9,089 nucleotides of DNA from Lentisphaeria bacterium. Lineage in GTDB: Bacteria; Verrucomicrobiota; Lentisphaeria; Victivallales; GWF2-50-93. This document shows, piece after piece, positions 1 through 7,810 of this stretch. A model generated the notes under the pieces. That model did not search any database and had not been told where the DNA came from. It saw only the letters and a list, made by a program, of their open reading frames with translations. The stretch's first letter is position 1; the number at the start of each line of letters is the position of its first letter. Made by a program: the position numbers and the translations under genes. The DNA lies in contig JAGVIF010000479.1 in the NCBI GenBank assembly GCA_020056205.1, positions 1-9,089 of the forward strand, in the 5' to 3' direction.

Positions 1-25
1 CGCTAAAGCTGTGAACTCCAACGGC

Positions 26-123
26 AGTTTCAAAGGAGCGTCCTACTGCGATTTTCGCAGGTTTATCAATAAGAAACTAAATTGATAAAATCGGTGTTAA
101 TCTGTGGTTAAGTTTCAAAGGAG
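26..123. repeat. 13-bp direct repeat, two copies 85 bp apart
   Basis: The 13-mer AGTTTCAAAGGAG occurs at 26-38 and again at 111-123. The flanks differ, so only the core repeats. It contains an AAAGGAG purine run that would act as a ribosome-binding site on the plus strand, but no start codon with a usable reading frame follows either copy. It may be part of a dispersed intergenic repeat. Confidence 0.5.
62..89. repeat. Inverted repeat, 9-bp perfect arms, AT-rich hairpin
   Basis: TTTATCAAT (62-70) and ATTGATAAA (81-89) are exact reverse complements around a 10-base spacer. The stem is AT-rich and no T-run follows directly, so it is not a classical intrinsic terminator. It overlaps the stop of the unidentified plus-strand reading frame near 85, so a processing or termination hairpin for a gene to the left, or a protein-binding site, are both possible. 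Confidence 0.5.
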
Positions 124-138
124 TCCAAAACGCCTAGC

Positions 139-188
139 AAAAATACAAGTCCCAGCGGAGCCGGTTATACTCTATAAGGCTTACTTGT
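139..188 (-). terminator. Possible intrinsic terminator of the AbiE operon
   Basis: Read on the minus strand, ACAAGT (188-183) and ACTTGT (150-145) form a 6-bp outer stem with a possible inner AGCC/GGCT pairing. The second arm is followed at once by ATTTTT (144-139). It begins 5 bases after the toxin stop codon, where a terminator is expected. The loop is long and the stem weak, so efficiency is doubtful. Confidence 0.3.
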
Positions 189-192
189 GCGG

Positions 193-990
193 TTAGCGCA
201 ACAGCGAACGGAAGTTTTCCGCCGAAAAAAGTTCCGCGTCCTCGAAATGTTCCAGAAACGGGGCGACATCTTTCTTCAGGGCATCGCAGTCAAGCGCATC
301 GAGTCTTTTAAGAATCTGCCGTTTCCAGTCGGATGCCTTGAGCTTATTCCTCCCGAGAGTCTGGTCCATGGCGTTCTGGAGAAGCTCCGGATTCGGTTCC
401 ACGGGCGGGCGTTGTCCTCTGTACCAGAGCAAATCATACCAGTCCCTGCCTTTTCCGTATTTTCGTGTGATAAGGGCGTGGATTTTTCCGGACATAAGAG
501 AAGGAAGATCGTAGTGACTGAGGGAAAGCATCCTATGCCGGGAAAGAAGCGTCCTTTCGATCTTCGCCCCTTTTGGCGGATTTGTATCAATCTCCAGCTT
601 GATGGACAGGTTCTGCTCCCTAATCGGCGCGAGGCCTGCGTCCTTGAGCAGTTCCGGAATCCTGATCCATGTCTTATGGACGACAGCTTCGGAGCTGAAT
701 CTGACAGTAGGATTGAATCCGGCAAATTTCATGTCCCTCTTTATTTTCTCCATCCATTTTCGCGGATGATAATTGTCCTTGTTTTCCACGGAGAAATCAA
801 GATCCTCTGAAAATCTTGGCAGATTGAAGAGAAAGCGGAGAGCCGTCCCACCGACGAACGCAATATTAACGAATGCCTCGCTTTCATGAAGAGAGCGAAG
901 AGACATCGCCTGGATGTATTCCCTCAACAGATTGAGTTTTAGAGACGGATCAGTTTTATCCCTTACAAGCGCAAGGGCTTCCTCCTTCAT
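193..990 (-). CDS. AbiEii/AbiGii-family nucleotidyltransferase toxin
   Basis: Toxin half of an AbiE-type toxin-antitoxin pair, a cytoplasmic protein of 265 residues, within the family's usual range. The nucleotidyltransferase fold shows in GGTALR at 47-52, followed by RFSEDLDF at 59-66, whose D63 and D65 are the expected metal-binding aspartates. KLEID at 131-135 supplies a third acidic position, and the family's later conserved blocks follow: SGKIHAL (167-173) and GRDWYDLLWY (181-190). All key residues are present and the frame is open, so the gene looks active. In this family AbiEii is reported to need GTP, and related MenT toxins transfer nucleotides to tRNA ends; the substrate here is unknown. 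The ATG overlaps the antitoxin stop as ATGA, so translation is probably coupled. Such pairs act in plasmid maintenance and phage abortive infection. Confidence 0.93.
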   Translation of the reverse strand: MKEEALALVRDKTDPSLKLNLLREYIQAMSLRSLHESEAFVNIAFVGGTALRFLFNLPRFSEDLDFSVENKDNYHPRKWMEKIKRDMKFAGFNPTVRFSSEAVVHKTWIRIPELLKDAGLAPIREQNLSIKLEIDTNPPKGAKIERTLLSRHRMLSLSHYDLPSLMSGKIHALITRKYGKGRDWYDLLWYRGQRPPVEPNPELLQNAMDQTLGRNKLKASDWKRQILKRLDALDCDALKKDVAPFLEHFEDAELFSAENFRSLLR

Positions 991-1631
991 AGTTCGATTC
1001 CTTCATCTTCCGATGATTGATACAGTTTGGCGTATAAACTCACTGCTCTTGCCAGTTTCGGAGATTTGAATCTGGCGGCATAATCAAACAGTCTTTCGCG
1101 CCCGATCAAATTGAGATTCTGCAGACGCATTTCAGACATGCGGTTTTCGTCCCAGTCGCCATTCTCCAGATACCAGAAATCAAGAAGCGCCTTTTCAGGC
1201 TCGGCAAGCAGAACCTTGCTGTTCGAGATTTCCGCAGGGCGATATCCCCAAAATGCCTCTCTCTTGATGTGGCGGTAATGGAAATGGCCAAAGGCGTTCC
1301 GGAAGATTTTTGGCCATCTTGATGTGATGCTTGTGTAAATTACGACCCTTTCCGGAATCAGTCCGAAAAAGCCGAGCGCCCAAGAACTGCTGAGATAGGA
1401 GGGGGAATAAAGATCGTTGGCAAGCTTCGCCGGATTGACATCCGACTTCCGGTAGTCTGGCGCAAACGCATACATCCCCCGGCGAAGAGAAAGAATTTTA
1501 CCCGCCTTGCGCCAACGGTACAACTGCTTTCCCAAATTTTCACGGCTGACACCCGCGCCGAGCTGGACAAGCGAAGCCAGATCAAAGCAGGCCTCCTTGC
1601 CGAAAAGCTTAATTAAATTTTCAAAATTCAT
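987..1631 (-). CDS. AbiEi-family antitoxin / transcriptional autorepressor
   Basis: Antitoxin half of the AbiE-type module, 214 residues from the ATG at 1631. The first part is a winged-helix-like DNA-binding region (about residues 15-60, including LYRWRKAGKILSLRRGMYAF). The AbiEi core follows: PSYLSSSWALGFFGLIPE, then VVIYTSITSR, a GHFHYRHIKREAFWGY block and LLAEPEKALLDFWYL, all hallmarks of this antitoxin family. Known AbiEi proteins repress their own operon and neutralise AbiEii without forming a stable complex. A TTG at 1637 would add two residues, but it lies inside the predicted -10 box, so the ATG is preferred. No SD motif precedes the start, matching a nearly leaderless transcript. 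The stop overlaps the toxin start by 4 bases. Confidence 0.9.
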   Translation of the reverse strand: MNFENLIKLFGKEACFDLASLVQLGAGVSRENLGKQLYRWRKAGKILSLRRGMYAFAPDYRKSDVNPAKLANDLYSPSYLSSSWALGFFGLIPERVVIYTSITSRWPKIFRNAFGHFHYRHIKREAFWGYRPAEISNSKVLLAEPEKALLDFWYLENGDWDENRMSEMRLQNLNLIGRERLFDYAARFKSPKLARAVSLYAKLYQSSEDEGIEL

Positions 1632-1665
1632 ACGCAATAATATACTAATATGTCCATTAATGCAA
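1631..1665 (-). promoter_or_regulatory. Promoter of the AbiE operon, predicted to give a leaderless message
   Basis: On the minus strand there is TTGCAT (1665-1660), a 17-base spacer, then TATTAT (1642-1637). Five bases later lies the A of the antitoxin ATG, where transcription would normally start. No SD sequence is present, which agrees with leaderless translation. An 8-bp perfect palindrome, CATTAATG (1655-1662), overlaps the -35 box and spacer; it is a plausible operator for the AbiEi repressor. The promoter follows gyrB by only about 40 bases, so read-through from gyrB is also possible. Confidence 0.55.
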
Positions 1666-1705
1666 ATAAATTTATAAAAATCCCCCTATCTCTGCGTAAA
1701 TGCGG

Positions 1706-4219
<2,514 letters not shown>

Positions 4220-4252
4220 TTATTACAGGTATGGAAGGGGCAATATAACCCA

Positions 4253-4286
4253 AAAAGCATAAAATTCCTTTTCCAAAAGCATAAAA
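4253..4286. repeat. 12-bp direct repeat upstream of gyrB, 22-bp period
   Basis: AAAAGCATAAAA occurs at 4253-4264 and again at 4275-4286, with similar flanks (CC a few bases before each). The 22-bp period is close to two helical turns, so both copies face the same side of the DNA. They lie 52-85 bases upstream of the gyrB ATG, in or beside its promoter. Tandem activator or repressor sites, or a supercoiling-sensitive A-tract element, are possible roles; simple AT-richness is the alternative. Confidence 0.45.
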
Positions 4287-4309
4287 AAAGTTAAAAATAA
4301 GTATCGGCA

Positions 4310-4351
4310 ATTGTAAGTCATTGTGGTATAATTAGTTGTGATTATTACAAT
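4310..4351 (+). promoter_or_regulatory. Extended -10 promoter within a 7-bp inverted repeat
   Basis: TGGTATAAT (4324-4332) is a perfect TGnTATAAT extended -10 element. No good -35 lies 16-18 bases upstream (TCGGCA is the nearest), which is typical of extended -10 promoters. It is bracketed by ATTGTAA (4310-4316) and TTACAAT (4345-4351), exact reverse complements that would place a dimeric repressor over the promoter. It points toward the decayed gene, mntA and hepT, and would give a leader of about 120 bases. A GGGAGG motif at 4359-4364 has no start codon at a usable distance. Confidence 0.5.
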
Positions 4352-4396
4352 CAAAACAGGGAGGTAAAACAGGGAAAAATATTGAAAATTGTTCCA

Positions 4397-4480
4397 CCGT
4401 GATGGCAAAAATACCGATTCGGACTATACTCTTAAGGTAAAATATGGAGGCAGAAGTGATGGTCAAAAAGTCCATCACGG
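4397..4480 (+). promoter_or_regulatory. Three-copy GTGATGG/CCATCAC element around the operon start codon
   Basis: CCGTGATGG (4397-4405) and CCATCACGG (4472-4480) are perfect 9-bp reverse complements. A third copy, GTGATGG (4456-4462), contains the predicted ATG at 4459 and pairs with CCATCAC (4472-4478) across a 9-base loop. In RNA the downstream arm could pair with either upstream arm, and the near pairing would bury the start codon. In DNA the copies could be binding sites for an autoregulator. Which of these applies cannot be told from sequence alone. Confidence 0.4.
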
Positions 4481-4822
4481 AATCAGGATTATCGCATGAG
4501 TGTTCAATCACACGATTTTGAAAACACGATTGAAGATTGCGGCGTCCGTGCTTTACCTCTGCAAGGAAACCGCCGTCGCCGTTCCGGAATGGATTGGCAA
4601 GATTGCTCCGCTGGGTATTCCGTGATTTTTGTCCGGGATGCGGGCGATGCGGGTATGGGAGCTTGTCGAATCTCCTATTCCGTCAAAGGGTTTATCTATG
4701 TGGAGCCCGAACGCAATAAGTATCTTGAAATGACAAATCTTTCAGTAGTGAAATATCTGGTCGAAGAGATAATGGAGACTAGGCTTCCCGAAGAAAACAA
4801 AGGGGAGGACATAAAACTATGA
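4459..4822 (+). pseudogene. Decayed small gene heading the MntA-HepT operon
   Basis: A good start exists: GGAGG (4446-4450), eight bases, then ATG 4459, reading MVKKSITESGLSHE before a TGA at about 4519. Protein-like sequence resumes in a second frame from about 4500, including RLKIAASVLYLCKE, PEWIGKIAPLGIP, an in-frame TGA near 4620, and MRVWELVESPIPSKG. It then moves to a third frame around 4685, continuing FIYVEPERNKYLEM and TNLSVVKYLVEEIMETRLP to the stop at 4822. Joined together, these would make one protein of about 120 residues. The longest single frame (108 codons from 4496) has a poor first half, so I read this as a gene broken by two frameshifts and one stop. I do not recognise the family. 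Its stop overlaps the mntA start as ATGA. Assembly errors or a real 108-residue protein are the alternatives. Confidence 0.5.
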
Positions 4823-5124
4823 AGACTAAATTTACAGTTGAGGATGTCAAGCGTCTTGCTTCTCCCGTATTCAAAGGAAACAAAAATGTTCTTGCCGCAT
4901 CCGTTTTTGGTAGTGTTGTTGCCGGACAGACCACGGATTGTAGCGACATAGACTTCCTTGTAAAATTTTCGGACAAGACATCGCTGTTTGATGAAGCCGA
5001 GTTATTTACCAGGCTAGGGAAAATATTCCACAGGAAAATAGACATAGCCGACGAAAAAAACCTATATCCGGAGTACAGAGACCGGATAGTAAGGGAAAAG
5101 GTGCTGATCTATGAAAAAAAATAA
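4819..5124 (+). CDS. mntA: MntA-type minimal nucleotidyltransferase, antitoxin of a MNT-HEPN module
   Basis: A small cytoplasmic nucleotidyltransferase of 101 residues, the usual size for the MNT group. The signature GSX10DXD is exact: G31-S32, ten residues, D43-I-D45. D75 in RKIDIAD supplies the third catalytic acid. In characterised MntA-HepT pairs this antitoxin adds AMP groups to a tyrosine of the HEPN toxin and so silences it; with all catalytic residues present the same is inferred here. The start is set by AGGGGAGG (4801-4808), ten bases before ATG, and overlaps the preceding stop as ATGA. It overlaps hepT by 14 bases, the tight coupling seen in such operons. The symbol reflects family and context, not a database match. 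Confidence 0.9.
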   Translation: MKTKFTVEDVKRLASPVFKGNKNVLAASVFGSVVAGQTTDCSDIDFLVKFSDKTSLFDEAELFTRLGKIFHRKIDIADEKNLYPEYRDRIVREKVLIYEKK

Positions 5125-5512
5125 TGTTGCCATACTCAGGAACGTAAAGGAATGTGCGGAAAAGATAGAAGCGTACATAGGCTCCGCAACGGAAGAACAG
5201 TTCGCCTCCGATAATAAGACGGTCGATGCGGTTCTTATGCAGATATTGACAATAGGCGAATATGCGGGAAGGCTTCAAAATATTGATTTGCTTTCGCGGC
5301 ATTCCGAAATCCCATGGGACAAGATAAAAGGACTAAGGAATATTATAGCTCATTCCTACGACAAGGTGGACAGAAGCAAAATATGGAACACCGTCCAAAT
5401 AATAAGAAGCGAGTTCTCCGTCCAACTCCAACGAGCGATCGAATGCGAGACAAAACGGCAGGCAAACGACCATGATTTTTCCGAAACCGAAGGGGAGAGT
5501 ATCAAACTGTGA
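5111..5512 (+). CDS. hepT: HepT-type HEPN (DUF86) RNase toxin
   Basis: A HEPN-domain protein of 133 residues, mostly helical and cytoplasmic. The active-site motif RX4HXY is intact at R76-NIIA-H81-S-Y83. In the family R and H form a metal-independent RNase site in the dimer, and the tyrosine is the residue AMPylated by the partner MntA. The upstream GEYAGRL stretch (49-55) and IPWDKIKGLRN (67-77) are typical of DUF86 proteins. The tail from about residue 110 is hydrophilic and less family-like; its last seven residues overlap a strong ribosome-binding sequence. The start lies 14 bases inside mntA with no good SD motif, so translation likely depends on mntA. Toxic activity is inferred. Confidence 0.9.
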   Translation: MKKNNVAILRNVKECAEKIEAYIGSATEEQFASDNKTVDAVLMQILTIGEYAGRLQNIDLLSRHSEIPWDKIKGLRNIIAHSYDKVDRSKIWNTVQIIRSEFSVQLQRAIECETKRQANDHDFSETEGESIKL

Positions 5513-5544
5513 CATCCAAGGAATTGTATAACAAAGTATTTTAA
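5509..5544 (+). other. 11-codon ORF after hepT, possible remnant of a lost third gene
   Basis: A GTG overlapping the hepT stop (GTGA) opens an 11-codon frame encoding MTSKELYNKVF and ending in TAA at 5542-5544. An AGGGGAG motif at 5491-5497 lies 11 bases upstream, an arrangement much like the one that starts mntA. It may be the stump of a gene that once followed hepT, or a chance product of the repeated junction. I cannot assign a function. Confidence 0.2.
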
Positions 5545-5580
5545 TTGAAATTCGAAGCCGTATAAAGAGGGTGTTTTTAA

Positions 5581-6609
5581 ATGAAGGCATTGGTCAAGGT
5601 AAAGGCGGAAAAGGGGATATGGCTTGAGGATGTTCCGATTCCGGAGATAGGCGCAAGGGATGTCCTTGTTAAAATCATCAAAACTTCAATATGCGGCACC
5701 GATGTCCATATTTATGAATGGAATGACTGGGCGAAAAAAACGATCAGCGTTCCGATGATAATCGGGCACGAGTTTGTCGGAAGAATCGAAAAGACGGGTG
5801 AACAGGTTTCCGGGTTCAAGTCCGGGGACATTGTCAGCGGAGAAGGACATATTGTGTGCGGGCGCTGCAGAAACTGTATGGCCGGACGAAGGCATTTATG
5901 CCCTGAAACCCGCGGCATAGGGGTCAACAGGAACGGCGCCTTCGCGGAATATTTGACAATTCCCGAGACAAACGTCTGGCACTGCGATCCGGATATCCCT
6001 CTGGACATCGTATCATGTTTTGATCCGCTGGGCAATGCGACACATACCGCTCTCTCCTTTGACGTGCTCGGCGAGGACGTTCTGATCACCGGCGCGGGCC
6101 CGATAGGAATTATGGCATGCGCAATAGCAAAGCATGCCGGCGCCAGATATGTGGTTGTGACAGATGTAAACCCATACCGTCTCAAGCTCGCCAAACGCAT
6201 GGGGGCGACATGCGCGGTAAATGTCGCGGAGGAACCGTTGGAACCTGTTATGAAAAAACTCGGAATGAAAGAGGGTTTCGATGTGGGACTGGAAATGTCC
6301 GGCAATCCCAAGGCGCTCGGACAGATGCTACCCCTGATGTGTCACGGCGGTAAAATTGCCGTTCTTGGGCTTCTGCCTGAAAACACGCCTGTCAACTGGA
6401 ATCTTGTCATTTTCAACAGCCTGACCATAAAAGGCATTTATGGAAGAGAAATGTATGAAACATGGTACAAAATGCAGTCCATGATTCAGTCGGGACTGGA
6501 TATAACACCTGTCATAACACACCGTTTCAGGTACACGTCTTTCGAGGAAGGATTTGCGGCGATGCTTTCCGGAAAGTCAGGAAAAGTAATACTTGACTGG
6601 GAGGCATAG
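5581..6609 (+). CDS. tdh: L-threonine 3-dehydrogenase (zinc, NAD-dependent)
   Basis: Oxidises L-threonine with NAD+ to 2-amino-3-ketobutyrate, the substrate of the next gene product. At 342 residues it matches E. coli Tdh (341) and is alignable with it end to end from memory. Catalytic zinc residues are C38 (in [12 protein letters not shown]) and H63-E64 (IIGHEF). The structural zinc site is C93, C96, C99 and C107. The NAD-binding Rossmann loop is GAGPIG (171-176), with D195 as the expected NAD-selecting acid. The tail [17 protein letters not shown] and [10 protein letters not shown] is Tdh-like. These features favour Tdh over a sorbitol or generic alcohol dehydrogenase. GAGG (5567-5570), ten bases upstream, supports the ATG. 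The order tdh-kbl is the reverse of E. coli. Confidence 0.94.
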   Translation: MKALVKVKAEKGIWLEDVPIPEIGARDVLVKIIKTSICGTDVHIYEWNDWAKKTISVPMIIGHEFVGRIEKTGEQVSGFKSGDIVSGEGHIVCGRCRNCMAGRRHLCPETRGIGVNRNGAFAEYLTIPETNVWHCDPDIPLDIVSCFDPLGNATHTALSFDVLGEDVLITGAGPIGIMACAIAKHAGARYVVVTDVNPYRLKLAKRMGATCAVNVAEEPLEPVMKKLGMKEGFDVGLEMSGNPKALGQMLPLMCHGGKIAVLGLLPENTPVNWNLVIFNSLTIKGIYGREMYETWYKMQSMIQSGLDITPVITHRFRYTSFEEGFAAMLSGKSGKVILDWEA

Positions 6610-6610
6610 A

Positions 6611-7810
6611 GTGCAGGAGAGTTTCAAAAGATATTTGCAGGATAAACTGGATGAAATGCGCAAGCGCGGACTTTACAAAGAGGAACGAATAATAACCGGC
6701 GCTCAGGGAGCTTGGATTGATGTCGGCGGCCGCCAGTCCAAAGTCCTGAACATGTGCGCCAACAATTATCTTGGCTTGGCTTGCAATCCCGACATTATTC
6801 GCGCGGCGAAAGAGAGTTATGACAAATGGGGCTACGGGTTGTCCTCTGTGCGTTTCATCTGCGGCACACAGAGCATTCACAAGGAGCTTGAGAACAGGCT
6901 CTCCACCTTTCTCGGAGCCGAGGACACTATCCTCTATTCGTCGTGTTTTGACGCCAATGGAGGGCTTTTTGAGACAATATTGGATGAGGAGGACGCTGTC
7001 ATCAGCGCCGATCTCAATCATGCAAGCATAATTGACGGCATACGTCTCTGTAAGGCTAAACGTTTCAGATATGCCAGTTCGGATCTCAATGATCTCGAAG
7101 AAAAGTTGAAACAGGCCGGGACATGCCGCTTCCGCCTGATCGCCACCGACGGGGTTTTTTCCATGGACGGAAGCGTCGCAAGGCTCGACGGAATATGCGA
7201 ACTTGCGGAAAAATATGATGCCGTGGTCATGGTTGACGACTCCCATGCCGTCGGCATTCTGGGGAAAAACGGCCGCGGCTCACACGAGCATTGTAACGTA
7301 ATGGATCGTGTTGACATCATCACAGGGACGCTTGGAAAAGCGCTTGGAGGCGCAAATGGCGGATATACAAGCGGAAGAAGGGAGATCATATCAATACTGA
7401 GACAGCACTCACGCCCTTATCTTTTTTCCAATACAATGGCGCCGAGTATTGTCGCCGCTTCAATAAAGGCTCTTGAACTGCTTGAAAATACCGGGGAGAA
7501 ACTACGGAAGCGCCTGATGGACAACACGCGGCTTTTCCGCTGCAGGATGAAGGATGCGGGTTTTGACATAAAGGAAGGCATTCATCCAATCGTTCCAATT
7601 ATGTTTTATGACGCAGACATCGCGGTAAATATGTCGAGACTGCTCCTCGACAAGGGCGTGTATGTCGTCGCATTTTCATATCCCGTGGTTCCTATAGGCC
7701 AGGCCAGAATAAGAGTTCAAATTTCGGTCGAACACAGCGCCGAAGATATTGATTTCGCCGTCCGCATGTTCAAAGAAGCAAAAAATGAATTACCAGTTTA
7801 TGGCGATTAA
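6611..7810 (+). CDS. kbl: Glycine C-acetyltransferase (2-amino-3-ketobutyrate CoA ligase)
   Basis: A PLP enzyme that cleaves 2-amino-3-ketobutyrate with CoA into glycine and acetyl-CoA, completing threonine breakdown begun by Tdh. It belongs to the alpha-oxoamine synthase family. Clear Kbl signatures are [48 protein letters not shown] and VDDSHAVG (208-214 region, D210 and H212 near PLP). [10 protein letters not shown] holds the PLP lysine, K243. A GTG start at 6611 is chosen because GGGAGG (6599-6604) lies six bases upstream and it gives 399 residues against 398 in E. coli. A TTG at 6593 would add six unlikely residues. One base separates the tdh stop from this start, so translation is probably coupled. 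Confidence 0.95.
   Translation: MQESFKRYLQDKLDEMRKRGLYKEERIITGAQGAWIDVGGRQSKVLNMCANNYLGLACNPDIIRAAKESYDKWGYGLSSVRFICGTQSIHKELENRLSTFLGAEDTILYSSCFDANGGLFETILDEEDAVISADLNHASIIDGIRLCKAKRFRYASSDLNDLEEKLKQAGTCRFRLIATDGVFSMDGSVARLDGICELAEKYDAVVMVDDSHAVGILGKNGRGSHEHCNVMDRVDIITGTLGKALGGANGGYTSGRREIISILRQHSRPYLFSNTMAPSIVAASIKALELLENTGEKLRKRLMDNTRLFRCRMKDAGFDIKEGIHPIVPIMFYDADIAVNMSRLLLDKGVYVVAFSYPVVPIGQARIRVQISVEHSAEDIDFAVRMFKEAKNELPVYGD

Larger units (their letters stand above)
1..192. other. Non-coding stretch downstream of the AbiE operon, rich in small repeats
   Basis: No convincing gene is visible. A plus-strand frame open from the window edge ends at a TGA near position 85 (last residues RRFINKKLN). 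It could be the tail of a gene to the left, but nothing in it is recognisable. The stretch contains CTGCGA-TTT-TCGCAG (46-60), a 9-bp-arm inverted repeat (62-89), a 13-bp direct repeat (26-38 and 111-123) and a possible minus-strand terminator (139-188). The run at 91-110 resembles short repeats I recall from intergenic regions of many environmental bacteria, but this cannot be confirmed from one window. Confidence 0.5.
4799..5512 (+). repeat. 24-bp imperfect direct repeat bracketing mntA-hepT
   Basis: The last eight codons of the gene before mntA (4799-4822, KGEDIKL plus stop) and of hepT (5489-5512, EGESIKL plus stop) match at 18 of 24 bases by my count. The copies are 690 bp apart. Each contains a GGGGAG ribosome-binding core, and the stop overlaps a possible start (ATGA at 4819, GTGA at 5509). 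The pair therefore brackets the mntA-hepT cassette. Confidence 0.45.

Noticed and set aside
187..810. 207-codon plus-strand ORF
   Set aside because: It is antisense to the AbiEii-like gene, whose conserved motifs are clear, and its own translation has no recognisable domain.
4402..4440. 12-codon ORF (MAKIPIRTILLR) as a leader peptide
   Set aside because: No SD sequence precedes it and it has no run of regulatory codons; it is noted only as part of the leader.
4598..4640. In-frame TGA within the decayed gene as a selenocysteine or read-through codon
   Set aside because: A downstream frameshift is also needed to reach the conserved-looking tail and no SECIS-like hairpin is evident; simple decay explains both.
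5712..6311. 199-codon minus-strand ORF
   Set aside because: It is antisense to tdh and its composition follows from the tdh codons.
6527..7246. 239-codon minus-strand ORF
   Set aside because: It is a shadow of the tdh end and kbl, both of which have full family motifs.
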